A stretch of 64,000 nucleotides of DNA from Cherax quadricarinatus (Eukaryota; Arthropoda; Malacostraca; Decapoda; Parastacidae), in contig NC_091390.1 of assembly GCF_038502225.1 (NCBI RefSeq), positions 10,142,687 to 10,206,686 on the forward strand, given 5' to 3'. The notes under the pieces were generated by a model, which searched no databases, was not told the DNA's origin, and worked only from the letters and a program-made list of their open reading frames with translations. The position numbers were made by a program, and so were the translations under genes. Numbering within the stretch: position 1 is the stretch's first letter; each line of letters starts with the position of its first letter. Positions 41,429-53,659 of the stretch are shown here, piece by piece.

Positions 41429-44253
41429 TACGCTCGGCCACCTATCGCGCGTCGTCCCGACGCGACAATACTGGTAGTAAAAGAAACTCGGTCTCTCTCT
41501 CGTAGGAACAGGGCACAGAACACAAAATAAAAACATATATATACATATGGACATGGAAAAAAAAAACTTCCTACAGGGAGGGAAGAAAAAACATGTGGGG
41601 TGTGCTAAACATCGTGGTCAAAGGCATTGAGCGTCGAAGAGCATCACTGCACGCCTTCCTGCGTCTGGACAGATACTGCAACACGGGAGACATCGCTGCG
41701 GCTGAGCTGTGACGTAACAGGGTACGGTCTCCTCTGGAACGGTGAAGCAGACATCGTAGGAGTCGCTGCAGGTTTTCACTCAACCTGGGGCACGACATGC
41801 TGGTGCCCTCGAGTGAGGCGTCGACAAAACTCGGCAACTGGGCAGGACTTCTGGCAAGCGACTCAGGAGGACACTTCTCGGCTGGTACTGTCGCTGGGCT
41901 GTCACTGCCGGCGAGCGTGGAGCGAGTCGTGACTGAGATGACTGGGCGAAACATCTGGGAGTCGTAACATCATACACCAGACTGCAGTGAGAGAGCTAGC
42001 AGTCAAAGTGACATCATCTTTGTGCAGGCTGCTCACTGAAGCTTGTGACACGAGGCTGACACAGTGCCTGCCGACAGGGCTGGCTGCGGCTTGACGAGTA
42101 TCATCTCTCGACAGTTGGAGTTATAGCAGAGGTTAGCCTAAGCGTCCCCAGACTTGTTTCTCTACATATAACTGCACTCTGACGGTCTGGAGGTGAAGTG
42201 AAACAAATCTCGATGGGAATCGTAGCAGGTACGATTCTGCAGAACACACGAGCGACGAGCATAAAAGCTTTCTGTACAAGGGGGCTCATACGCTCAGGGC
42301 TGAGAAATCAGCTGTCAAACACTGGTCAGGCGGGTGACTTAGTGGTGCAACTCAAGGGTCTGACCACAGACCTCACTGGACACACGAAACTTTAAAAACA
42401 CACCGCTGTACATACGGTACAACATGGCTTAACTAGCAAATGATGCTTTTCTGCGCATAAAACTGACACTAAGACATATACTAAAATGCGAGAACACTGA
42501 CTGAGAGGAATTAATTAACACACGACATATATCTTCTCTCAATCTTCTCGATAATACTGAAATAATTACTAGAACACTCGATGTGACATGTGATGTCAGG
42601 CGTGATGTCGCAGGTGATGTCAGCAGCAGTGACGTCAACATCTCGAGGTGACGTCAGGCAGACATTGTGGGTGACGTCAGCAGACATCGTGAGGTGACGT
42701 CAGCAGACATCGTGGTGACGTCAGCAGACATCGTGAGGTGACGTCAGCAGACATCTCGAGGTGACGTCAGGCAGACATCTCGAGGTGACGTCAGGCAGAC
42801 ATCGTGAGGTGACGTCAGCAGACATCGTGAGGTGACGTCAGCAGACATCGTGAGGTGACGTCAGCAGACATCTCGAGGTGACGTCAGGCAGACATCGTGA
42901 GGTGACGTCAGGCAGACATCTCGAGGTGACGTCAGGCAGACATCGTGACGTCATGAAGTCGGGCAGCATCGTGGGTGACGTCAGCAGACATCTCGAGGTG
43001 ACGTCAGGCAGACATCGTGAGGTGACGTCAGCAGACATCTCGAGGTGACGTCAGGCAGACATCGTGAGGTGACGTCAACAGACATCGTGACGTCATGAAG
43101 TCGGGCAGCATCGTGGGTGGCGTCGATGTGATGCGGGCAGCAGACCACAGCATGAGGCCTTGGGACATCTGGTAACTCACGTGGCTTTGTAGGTCTACGT
43201 GACATCGGCCACACCCACGTTACGTCGTAATCCACGTAGCTTCGAGTGGCCTCGGGCACTCGGATACACAGCACTGGCAATGTATTCATACGAAAAACAG
43301 CAGAAAACACAGCAGAGGGAGTGGGCAGTGGTGAGTGGTGTATGGTAGACGGGTGAGCGTGGGTAGGGCGAGCGGCAGGGTGAGGAACAGCCACTTCCTC
43401 TCCTCTCCTCCCCCACCCACAAACACGTGGAGAAGCTCACACTGGACGCAGAAATCACCACAAAACTCACCTCTGGCTTGCTGAAACAGCTGTGCTGAGC
43501 TGAACAACAACAGCAACATACAAGTGACGCTGAACACGTGACTTGAGAAACAGCGTGGGACACTGTAGCGTGGAGTCACTGGGACGCCACTTACAATTCT
43601 CGGAGAATTTCGGCAAATTTCGGCTGGATCCTGCTTGTACCTGTGTCTGGATGCTCAAACGTGCAGACACGACATCAGGATAACTCGTTGAGAGACGGAT
43701 GCTTCTTGTGTAGGGTGATGAAGTGAAGATGACTTCATAACTCTCCCTCTCTCTCCAGGCAAACACAACTGCTGCGAGTACCGCTGTCACCATTTATAAT
43801 GGGCTTGTGTAGTAGGCTGTATAGAGGGCTGGTGTGTTTACACGCTGATTAGGGTATAAACCAACCCCAGAGCTGCCTCGTGGTCACTCGTGGAGCCACA
43901 CGAAGCCAACACCCTAAACGACCTCACCTCTACTTCTTGTAGCTGAGAAGGGCGTAAGGACGCTGTAGGAGGCAGGAGAATGGTGCTGGAGAGTGTTGAA
44001 GGGCTGTAGAGAGGATGATGAGGTGAACACGTGACTGCTAAGGCTGGAGATGACACCGTGACGCCTATGTCCAGATTTTGTGGGAAAAATCCAGGACGAA
44101 GATCTATCTCAGGTCCCGTCAAGACGCTGGGAGTAGCAGATAACTCTTTAGGCTAGCAGGTGCGTTGGATGACGACGGATGATGTTGACTGGTGTCGACC
44201 GATCCCCTCCACCCTGAAGAGGCTCACAATGCCGCTGACTCCGCTGTCACCAC
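41429..44253 (-). mobile_element. Degenerate Gypsy internal region
   Basis: Bounded by LTRs on both sides. 41990-42200 is a diverged relative of the pol region at 38940-39170 (shared CTGCCGACAGGG, TGCGGCTTGACGA and GCGTCCCCAGAC blocks). 41429-41480 repeats the pre-LTR segment at 35118-35165. Gag and most of pol are lost. The region holds the TGACGTCA array. A second primer-site-like TGGTGACAGCGG lies near 43796 and another at 44242-44253. Confidence 0.65.
42640..43110. repeat. 23/24-bp minisatellite of TGACGTCA sites
   Basis: About 21 units such as GGTGACGTCAGCAGACATCG, each with the perfect palindrome TGACGTCA, the consensus CREB/ATF site. Two unit types alternate (GTGA and CTCGA endings, GCAG and GGCAG). 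A larger piece ending GACGTCATGAAGTCGGGCAG occurs twice (about 42945 and 43090). Confidence 0.92.
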
Positions 44254-44577
44254 TGTTATTGCTGTTCTTGCTGCTGAACAGCGGTTTAGTGCCGATGAAG
44301 GTAGCGTAGGTAGCAATGATACGGCCGTGGACTAGATTGGCTTTAATCGGGTAGGAGTGAGTACACAACGGGCAGTGTGAGGAAGTGACCGCAAGCCAGT
44401 CCGTGGAGGGGGAGTACTTGTGTACGTCAAGTCGGTCGAGGCGGGAGTGAGAGAGGGTGGACTGTGCGTCCCACCGACCTAGGTAGGCCTACAGAGGGCA
44501 GCACTGAATGCCGCGAAATATGAACTAGTCAGAGCAGACGGCTAGGCTGTGTGCTCTGACAGTACAGGCTGTCTACA
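44254..44577 (-). repeat. Gypsy LTR, family A, 5' side
   Basis: 324 bp, near-identical to 34794-35117, in the same orientation. The probable primer-binding site TGGTGACAGCGG follows. The outer flank is GAAAT; no matching TSD is found at the distant partner. Confidence 0.8.
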
Positions 44578-45230
44578 GAAATACTGTTCCCCTTCACACC
44601 ATACCCATGTTACCTACCATCAAATCAATTGAAAACTTTAAAAAGGAGTCTAGAGGTAACTACTAAACATGATAAAATCGTAAGTAGTTGAAACAATTGT
44701 GTCATCCTTCAGAAAATTAACGACAAACCTCATGGGGTGGTCGTTTCACAAAGGAGACCCAAAAGACAATATTTCTCTTGCACACCAATTAGGATGCTTA
44801 AATTTAACCCCTAAAAAGACAATTAAAAGCTATACTAATGATGCTGACATCAGCACGACGACTGTGTGCTACATGTCAGAAACAATACCTACAATGACAC
44901 TGGGAAAGACCCACTTAGACTTCGCTAGATCACCAAAAAAATAAAAAATAGCAAAAATATACAAACTCGGCCATGGCCGGGAACTGGTCCAGTTTCACAA
45001 AAGGAAAAAATATTCACCGAACAATGACGTTTTGTCCGTCTTGCTAGACGTAATGTCCAGAAAGTAGAAAAAAGCAAGATCTCAGTCGCACATCACATCA
45101 CATCCAAACACCCACAAGGAACCGTAACTTACCATAACTACAAACACGCAACTCAGTAACTCCCGCTTCCACCCTAAATATCCTAACATACCTTAGGGTG
45201 TTACCAAGGAATGAGTCCAACCCCTCGCTG
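44578..45230. other. Unassigned spacer
   Basis: Between the Gypsy LTR and a LINE. One short plus frame (44699-44944) has no recognisable domain; I see no convincing gene. Confidence 0.5.
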
Positions 45231-45232
45231 CC

Positions 45233-47139
45233 TTACCCCTCTCTCAGTTGCAGTAACCACTGTACTGTAAGACTCTTATAGCTTGCAGGGAAGACAGTAC
45301 CCCACCTCCCACCGTAAAGGAGTCTGTTCCTACAAGATGTTCTATAAATACCCACGGCAATCGCCTTAACCCTAACTGCTCCCTCAGTTTCCCTCATACC
45401 CCATGAGATGTATAGGAAATCAGCCACCACATACAGTATTGCTCTTCTTACCTCCCTTGACACTCCGCTAACTTCCAAGGTTAAGGCACGTAGAGTCGAG
45501 ATACTTCTCCCACTGAGAAACCCTAAAACCCTACCCAACCACGTACGAACTTCTTCCAATGTTTCACAAAAATAAACCGCATGAAACGCAGTTTCTTCCA
45601 GACCACAACTTAAACAATTCGCCTCCCTTACCAAACCCATCCTTCTTAAAGCTGATTTCGAAGCTAAAATACCCATGATGAATCTGTACACTAATTCGCA
45701 AACCCTCGGTGCTAACTTAAGCTTGCAAAAACCGTCCCATATTTCCCCCCAATTATACAGCGGAAAAACAGACACCCCCTGCACAATTTCCCTATGACAA
45801 CATCTCCGCTCCATCTGCCCCGCCCTAATCCTTTGAACATTTTTCAACTTCAACAACAGACACAACGTGTCCTCACACTCTATTAATCCTCTGCCACTCC
45901 ACCAGTTGTGTATATCTACCATTACCAGACCCACCCGGGTTCCTCTCTCCCCGCCCTCCCTCAGGAACCGCTGCTTTACATATAGAGCCTTCGCCCGTGG
46001 CCCCAGTGCCAAGAGACCTAAACCCCCAAGACGTACGTGTGTCATGACAACCTCCCTACTCAACCAAGCTCTCCCATAATCCCAGACATACCGTAAGACT
46101 CTTCTCTGCAGCTCCTGAATATCCACGTCCCGTAATGGGTATACCTCAGCCACTCCCCATACCTTGCTGTAAACAAGAGAGTTAACTACCACTGCCCTTT
46201 GTTGCAAGGAGACATCCCCAGCTCTTAAACCTCTGAGACGGTCTAAAGCCTTTTTTACCACCAATTCAGAATTTACCCTCCGACCCTCCATCTCTTCTGC
46301 CATGTACACGATCCCACATATTTTAAGTTGCTCCACAACTGACCACCCATACCTTTCGCCCCCCCCCCCACCGACGTACCCACCTCCAATAATTTTGATT
46401 TTGCTCTGCTGACACACATACCAGTTGCTGCCCCCAAAAATTCGACAACCCTGCCTATGATCTGCAAGTGTTCCTCCTCTTTTAACAAAATCGTGGTGTC
46501 ATCCACATAACCGACTACGCACGCTGCACGATTATTACCCAGTACCCCACCTCCCAAACCGCCATCCACCAGTTCATAAAATGGATTTTGCACACAGGCA
46601 AAAAGCAGCTGAGAGAGGGGACATCCTTGTCTCAAACCCCGTTCCATACATACAGGCTGCCCTAACTTACCATTCACCTGTACTCTTACCATTGCAGAGG
46701 CATACAAAGTGTCAACCCATCGTACTATAAACTCCGCAAAACCATGCTTCAATAAAATAAGCCTTAATAAATCTCTGTTAACACAGTCGTAAGCATTTTG
46801 CCAGTCAAGCCCTAGGACACCCCCCTCTTGACATTCCCCCCAAAAATCCCTAATACGCCCATGTCCTTCCCTCATACTCCTACCTGGTATGACTAGCTGT
46901 CCCCTATGAATAACCGATTCCATGACTTTTCTCATCCTGTTACCTAGGACCTTTGCGAATATTTTATAGTCTGAACACATTAGAGAGATAGCCCTATATG
47001 CGCTAAGACCCCTCCCCCCTCCCTTTTTGGGCACCAACACCACTACCCCTGTACTCTGTGACGTACCCAACCTCCCCTCCATAAGCATGCAATTCAGTAC
47101 CTCAACCAAGCATTGTTTAATGTTTCCCCAATGCAGCAC
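45233..47139 (-). pseudogene. Tx1-type reverse transcriptase and C-terminus
   Basis: RT: VVVLVPKKGGGRGLSAYRAI, DYKIFAKVLGNRMRKVM, GRSMREGHGRIRDF, LDWQNAYDCVNRDLL, GLRQGCPLSQLLFACVQNP, catalytic VGYVDDTTILL near 46500. The frame changes inside a poly-C run (46361-46372), and the C-terminal part continues: LGGLGLLALGPRAKALYVKQ, LVYRFIMGILASKSALRRMG and a CLSCG...H...C knuckle near 45590. The poly-C shift may be real or a sequencing error. Conserved motifs otherwise look good. Confidence 0.82.
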
Positions 47140-47755
47140 TGGGCAGCCATATGCTCATAAGAGTTGCATAGTCTGCATGTCTTCCGTTGGCCAAGGTAAT
47201 GAACAAATACCTGGGTCCTATATTTCTCCAGACGTACGTAAGAGGGAATCGGCTGGCGTAGCGTCATCTTGATGGTGAAGGAGCCCTCCGGGAGCCCCTC
47301 GTATGGGCCCTCTCTCTCCACACTCCCTTGGTCGCTGCATGCACCGTTCCGTATCTGCCAAAAACATCGCGCAAATCGTACTCCTCAGCCTCGAAAGGCA
47401 CGTTTCTCACCCTGACCCAGGTGACATACGTAGACATGTCATGTAGACAAACCTCCACAGCTGAATTTACCACCATTCTCCTTTCTTGAAAAGTCTGCAC
47501 AATCTTGGTGTAGAAGCCGGCATTCGCGAATTTCACAAATATCCTCGACATCCCATTTAGAGCTACGCCATATAATTCTTCATTGGGGATGCCAAAGACG
47601 TCGCGTATGATGCACGGCATTAATGCATGCATTGTAGAACCACTGAGGGAGCCTCGGGTGAATTCAACACAGACCGTGTTTACTCTCCGACCTTGACGGT
47701 CCGCCATCTTGTGGATTGTAGTACACGGGCCGCCACCAGGTGTAAGCCGGAGCAA
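47136..47755 (-). pseudogene. Tx1-type ORF1 (RRM-like plus zinc knuckle)
   Basis: TWVRVRNVPFEAEEYDLRDV and FGRYGTV give an RRM-like fold; after a frame change near 47320, GPYEGLPEGSFTIKMTLRQ, GQRKTCRLCNSYEHMAAQC is a CCHC knuckle at about 47150-47190. The sequence then runs into the deletion junction. Confidence 0.75.
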
Positions 47756-47784
47756 GCTCAGAGCGCATCCTTCCAGCCCGCAGG

Positions 47785-48555
47785 TTGAGAGACGAATGGC
47801 TTTGGGTTAATGTACCCAAAAGTCAGGATGTACGTGACATCCTCAAAACACTGGCACCTACAATTAAATTTACACTACAGGAGAAGGACAACCAATTTCC
47901 ATACCTCGACGTACTCCTAATTACAGGTGAAAACAGTTTTTTAAAGTCAACCTTAAACCACTCTACAAGAACGATCGTCATTTCATCTCTTACCATGGCA
48001 CCATTGCTCCCTACACCTCATAGGTGGTTGCAGGAAACGTGCAACACACGTTCTTAACCAGACTAACTCAAATCCAGTTAAAGGAATACCTTCAAGTTAC
48101 ATTGCTTTACCGGTCAGCAACGTTGCAACTAACGTTTCTAAAATACTTGACAGAAAGCTTTCTAGAATATCCACCAGCTCTTCTACTATTAAAAGCCTAG
48201 TGCAGAAACCCAGGAACGACTATGTCAATAGTGCAGGAGTACACATCATGTGGGGGTTGTGACAAAATACATGTGGGGAAAACAAACCTCTGAAAATTTG
48301 GATCAGGGAGCACAAGAGCGTCTGCAACTGTGACGACTGTCAAAACGCTTGTGTCCGACACAAAGACGATGTTGAACACCTCATAAGTTGAGTGAGGTTA
48401 GAATAATCGTTGAGGAGGAAGATTTGCGACAATGAATGTGTACAGAGGATGCCCTAATTGCAGTCAATAAGTTTATCCACCAAAAATCCGGAAGTTGAAC
48501 TATCTAAATTACTAACCAAAAAGATTATTACCCATTCTGGAGCCACTGTACCATG
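47785..48555 (+). pseudogene. PLE fragment: RT end and GIY-YIG
   Basis: VPKSQDVRDILKTLAP, IKFTLQEKDNQFPYLDVLL (PLE LPFLDV block), then, with frameshifts, a damaged nuclease (CGGCDKI-like CGGCD at about 48250, RIWIREHKSVCNC) and NPEVELSKLLTKKIITHSGA near 48490-48540. Multiple stops. Confidence 0.72.
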
Positions 48556-48689
48556 ATGTTGACAGATTCTTCTCAAAAGAACAAAAAGGCACAATACCAT
48601 GACTGGAAAAATACACAAGTAACCCACTCACAGGAGATAGGATCTTAAGACGATGCTTCGGTCCGGCTTAGACCATTTATAAAGTTAAG

Positions 48690-48945
48690 CTTGCCAACTA
48701 CAACAAAGTTCTTTAGTCATGTTAGAGATCACAATCATCCTATTGACTGATCTTCTGCTAAAACTGTCTTCCTTACTTCTAACTTTCACAGTCGCCGTCT
48801 GGTTGAAACCTCCCTTATACACAACTTTCCTTGTATGAATCTTAGTATGACTGTCTCTGCAGATGCCTTCCTTTCCCATTACATTGGCAAATGCTCTAAA
48901 CTTCAGCACAAACATGACTTATCTGATTCTTTTTTCCCCTCCTCT
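48690..48945 (+). pseudogene. PLE GIY-YIG C-terminal fragment
   Basis: FFSHVRDHNHPID then FHSRRLVETSLIHNFPCMNL, the same tail as the PLEs at 9065 and 50020. A degraded F6 terminus on the minus strand (48640-48680) precedes it. Confidence 0.7.
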
Positions 48946-49069
48946 CTCTCTACCTTATCTCCTTTCCTATTTTTCTTTTTTTTTTTTTTTGCTTTGAGTA
49001 CAAGTACATGTACGAGGTATACAGGCCATAGCTGATATCAAGTATATACTACCCCACTGAAGATTCATT

Positions 49070-49985
49070 CTGTAGCTCTACGGCTTTGAAGTCAGGGTCC
49101 CAGTCCTAGTACTCTCAGCAGTATCAGTTCCCAGTAGTACCAGTTACCAATAACCAGTTACCAGTAGTATAACTCACTACCAATCGTCTGCATGAATCAC
49201 TGACTGTTATTCATGTTACTGCTGACCACAGCATGTTTTGAATGCCACTCACCCTTAGGACCCAATTCGTGAGTCAGTCTTAAGATAAAAAGCAGAGAGG
49301 CAGGGAGGGCCTGATGCTTCCCATATATTCCGTTATAATTATACTAGAACATCCAACGTGGGTGTTATTACCCAATCCACATTATCGAACCCCCACATGA
49401 CAGTACTACACCATGAGCTCAACTCACTCACATAAGCTGTGAGCGGTAAATTTGGGCCTAGATATGAGAGAATACATCTATGTGGTAAGTGTGCACCTTG
49501 TAAAATATATCCTGCAGTAAGCAGTGCGAAATGAGAAAAAAAAACTGCGACTGTATTTTTGGATTAAAACAGCAACTTTGCGGTGTATTTTCATGTAGTT
49601 TTTACTGTTGTATTCGCAGTTTCTTAATCTCATTTGATATAATGGAAGATATGAGACAGAAACAGAGATTGTTTTGATTGGTGTTAGTACTCAAAATAGC
49701 TTGAAATTGAGCTCAAAGTAGCGAAAATGTTCGATTTTCGCCGATGTTCAAGAGTAAACAAGTCGCATCACGCGTCCAATACACGTCAACTGGTGCGTCT
49801 AATATACGTTCTCAAATGCGTTGATATTATTTATACAATTATTATAATAATGCATAACCGTAAATCTTCTATTTTTTGGTGTGAATAAAATTATTTATGT
49901 GAATGAAAAACTAAAATGGAATTCATCTGTAAAGTCTGGAAATGTAACTAATAAACAGAGAAAATGTTATTTAACAAAGAAAAAA
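49070..49985. other. Unassigned AT-rich stretch
   Basis: No reading frame longer than chance, no repeat unit and no RNA gene that I can recognise. 49260-49330 weakly resembles SINE-like decapod repeats. Confidence 0.5.
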
Positions 49986-49989
49986 AGAA

Positions 49990-50150
49990 AGGCACAATAC
50001 CGTGACTGGAACAGTCGCCGTCTGGTTGAATCCTCCCTAACACACAACTTTCCTTGTATGAATCTTAGTCGTGGCTTCGTCTCTGTAGATGTCTTCCTCT
50101 CCCACTACGTTGTAAAATATTCCAAACTTCACAACACTCGTGACTTAACC
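49990..50150 (+). pseudogene. PLE GIY-YIG C-terminal fragment
   Basis: WNSRRLVESSLTHNFPCMNL then RGFVSVDVFLSHYVV and a stop at about 50150; it is followed by a pyrimidine-rich 3' UTR, a (CTA)n tract and an F6 terminus, so the 3' end of this PLE is 50150-50770. Confidence 0.75.
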
Positions 50151-50389
50151 TGATTCCTCCTTTTTCTTCTTCTCACTCTTCCCGTTTCCTCTTTCCTTTT
50201 TTTCCTCTGGGTTATCTTTCTCTCTTCTGTCTCGTGTTTCTGTTCCTTCTTCATTTATTTCACCACTTCCCCTTTCACGCACCTCTGTGCGCTTGCTCTC
50301 CCTCAGTGGGCATCTAGCTCTCTTGCAGTGCTCCCCTTCCTTTGTATTTGACTGGCTCGTCCTCCTTATTTCCCACTTCTACCACTACC

Positions 50390-50405
50390 ACTACTACTAC
50401 CTCAT

Positions 50406-50466
<61 letters not shown>
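50390..50466. repeat. (CTA)n microsatellite in PLE 3' UTR
   Basis: Nearly pure trinucleotide repeat; the same place in other F6 PLE ends (10126-10235, 53995-54110) also carries one. Confidence 0.92.
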
Positions 50467-50467
<1 letters not shown>

Positions 50468-50632
50468 GATAAATTAAGACACATGTGCGGCGTCTGGTTG
50501 TCTTTGTTGTGGACGTTTCGCCATCCAGTGGCTGGCTGGATGGCGAAACGTCTACGATGGTTATACCCGAGTGTTGCGCATGTGTAGTGATTTCATCTTG
50601 TCGGTATTATATACCATTCTTGTACTACTACT
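50467..50632. mobile_element. F2 fold-back insertion, truncated at its centre
   Basis: The F2 minus arm and plus arm meet within the stem II region (50510-50550), so neither arm has a full core. The right end carries TTGTCGGTATTATATACC. It is inserted in the (CTA)n tract. Confidence 0.75.
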
Positions 50633-50680
50633 ACTACTACCATCACCTCTTCCTGCCTATATATAGCCGTCCTGCTCCAC

Positions 50681-50770
50681 CTCTGGTTAGTGTGACTTTG
50701 TCAATGGTCCAAGTCGGACCGAAACGTCGTCGTAAGCTTCTCTCTTTTATGTGAGGGTTATTTGTGTAAA
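50681..50770 (+). repeat. F6-type PLE terminus with TATA box
   Basis: TATATATA near 50660, then GGTCC-loop-GGACC and GAAACGTC at 50721-50728, then the GTGAGGGTTATTTGTG tail. Confidence 0.7.
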
Positions 50771-51212
50771 ATATTATTCTAGTGCTAGGAATGTCTGCAT
50801 TATTCTGGACCCGATTTTGATATTGGAATATTTTCAACTTTGTATGAAATTGGCCAAATTACATATTTCCGATCACTTTATTGGGTAATTGAAATAGTTG
50901 ATTGGGCAATTTCTTGTGCTCAATAGATACAATGAAACATCCTAGCGAAATAGTTAAGAATTTGGTCTAATGGAACAATGTAATTGGACAGAAATAGGAC
51001 TCAAAATAGGCAAAATTGTTAAAGCGTAATTTCATTTTTTTTTATCAGATTATCTGCTTTTCGTTTATTACATTCAGAAAAAGATTCTCTGCCATTTCAT
51101 AAGAGAAAATTATAAAAAAATAAATTCTTGGACCCTGTGGCGTTCTGGACCCTCAAATAGCTACTATATAGACAACCCCTTATAATGAAGAGTATTTCCT
51201 GTAAATTAGGTT
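50771..51212. other. Unassigned AT-rich stretch
   Basis: No frame or repeat recognised. Confidence 0.5.
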
Positions 51213-53530
51213 AATTTTGTCTCAGGATGCGACCCACACCAGTCCACTAACACCCAGGATGTGACCCACACCAGTCCACTAACACCCAGGATGTGGCACA
51301 CACCAGTCCACTAACACCCAGGATGTGGCCCACACCAGTCCACTAACACCCAGGATGTGACCCACACCAGTCCACTAACACCCAGGATGCGACCCACACC
51401 AGACCACTAGCACCAACGATGTGACCCACACCAGTCCACTAACACCCAAGATGTGACCCACACCAGACCACTAGCACCCAGGATGTGACCCACACCAGTC
51501 CACTAACACCCAGGATGTGACCCACACCAGTCCACTAACACCCAGGATGTGACCCACACCAGTCCACTAACACCCAGGATGTGACCCATACCAGTCCACT
51601 AACACCCAGGATGTGACCCACACCAGTCCACTAACACCCAGGATGTGACCCACACCAGTCCACTAACACCCAGGACGTGACCCACATCAGTCCACTAACA
51701 CCCAGGATGCGACCCACACCAGTCCACTAACACCCAGGATGTGGCCCACACCAGTCCACTAACACCAAGGATGTGACCCATACCAGTCCACTAACACCCA
51801 GGACGTGACCCACACCAGTCCACTACCACCCAGGATGTGACCCACACCAGTCCACTAACACCCAGAATGTGACCCACACCAGTCCACTAACACCCAGGAC
51901 GTGACCCACACCAGTCCACTAACACCCAGGATGTGACCCACACCAGTCCACTAACACCCAGGATGTGACCCATACCAGTCCACTAACACCCAGGACGTGA
52001 CCCACACCAGTCCACTAACACCAAGGATGTGACCCATACCAGTCCACTAACACCCAGGATGTGACCCACGCCAGTCCACTAACACCCAGGATGTGACCCA
52101 TACCAGTCCACTAACACCCAGGACGTGACCCACACCAGTCCACTAACACTCAGGATGTGACCCATACCAGTCCACTAACACCAAGGATGTGACCCATACC
52201 AGTCCACTAACACCCAGGATGTGACCCACACCAGTCCACTAACACCCAGAATGCGACCCACACCAGTCCACTAACACCCAGGATGCGACCCACACCAGTC
52301 CACTAACACCCAGGATGTGACCCACACCAGTCCACTAACTCCCAGGATGTGACCCACACCAGTCCACTAACACCCAGGATGCGACCCACACCAGTCCACT
52401 AACACCCAGGATGTGACCCACACCAGTCCACTAACACCCAGGATGCGACCCACACCAGTCCACTAACACCCAGGATGTGGCCCACACCAGTCTACTAACA
52501 CCCAGGATGTGACCCACACCGGTCCACTAACACCCAGGACGTGACCCACACCAGTCCACTAACACCCAGGATGTGACCCACACCAGTCCACTAACACCCA
52601 GGATGTGACCCATACCAGTCCACTAACACCCAGGACGTGACCCACACCAGTCCACTAACACCAAGGATGTGACCCATACCAGTCCACTAACACCCAGGAT
52701 GTGACCCACGCCAGTCCACTAACACCCAGGATGCGACCCACACCAGTCCACTAACTCCCAGGATGTGACCCACACCAGTCCACTAACACCCAGGATGTGA
52801 CCCACACCAGTCCACTAACTCCCTGGATGTGACCCACACCAGTCCACTAACACCCAGGATGCGACCCACACCAGTCCACTAACACCAAGGATGTGACCCA
52901 TACCAGTCCACTAACACCCAGGATGTGACCCACACCAGTCCACTAACACCCAGGATGTGACCCACACCAGTCCATTAACACCCAGGATGTGACCCACACC
53001 AGTCCACTAACACACAGGATGTGACCCACACCAGTCCACTAACACCCAGGATGTGACCCACACCAGTCCACTAACACCCAGGATGTGACCCACACCAGTC
53101 CACTAACACCAAGGATGTGACCCACACCAGTCCACTAACACCCAGGATGTGACCCACACCAGTCCACTACCACCCAGGATGTGACCCACACCAGTCCACT
53201 ACCACCCAGGATGTGACCCACACCAGTCCACTAACACCCAGGATGTGACCCACACCAGTCCACTAACACCAAGGATGTGACCCACACCAGTCCACTAACA
53301 CTCAGGATGTGACCCACACCAGTCCACTAACACCCAGGATGTGACCCACACCAGTACACTAACACCAAGGATGTGACCCACACCAGTCCACTAACACCCA
53401 GGATGTGACCCACACCAGTCCACTAACACCCAGGATGTGACCCACACCAGTCCACTAACACCCAGGATGTGACCCACATCAGTCCACTAACACCCAGGAT
53501 GTGACCCACACCAGTCCACTAACACCCAGG
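51213..53530. repeat. 32-bp satellite derived from the middle of a SINE
   Basis: About 72 copies of a 32-bp unit (GATGTGACCCACACCAGTCC / ACTAACACCCAG). The unit equals, in reverse, the segment GGGTGTTAG...GGGTCGCATCC of the tRNA-SINE at 27607-27640. The right end passes straight into the rest of that SINE (53531-53650), and the left end starts with a few bases resembling its other side (TTGTCTCAGGATGCGACC). Confidence 0.95.
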
Positions 53531-53650
53531 TATCCATTTTATTAATGGATGAACATGGACAAGTGGTGTAAAGAAACGTGCCAAATGTTTCCACCCTCGC
53601 CGGAAATCGAAGCCGGATGTCTTGGATGTTCTGTCTTTCACTTCTGCCAC
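53531..53650 (-). mobile_element. SINE head-side remnant next to the 32-bp array
   Basis: TATCCATTTTATTAATGGAT...GTAAAGAAACGTGCCAAATG...CGGAAATCGAAGCC corresponds to the minus-strand SINE at 54830-54925; the B box is degraded. Confidence 0.75.
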
Positions 53651-53659
53651 CCCGCACCC

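Larger units (their letters stand above)
45233..47755 (-). mobile_element. Tx1/L1-type LINE with internal deletion of the endonuclease
   Basis: Reading right to left: ORF1 (47136-47755), then directly the RT (46273-47139) and the C-terminal region (45233-46417). The endonuclease and the RT N-terminus between the ORF1 knuckle and the RT fingers are missing, joined at about 47139. Confidence 0.8.

Noticed and set aside
43467..44122. Several 90-120 codon frames in the degenerate Gypsy region
   Set aside because: No recognisable motif, overlapping frames on one strand, and they lie in untranslated or decayed LTR-element sequence.
33615..44577. Endogenous virus with an envelope gene
   Set aside because: Gag and pol are clear, but no third ORF with signal peptide and transmembrane segment follows pol between 35660 and 35118, so there is no evidence for an env gene.
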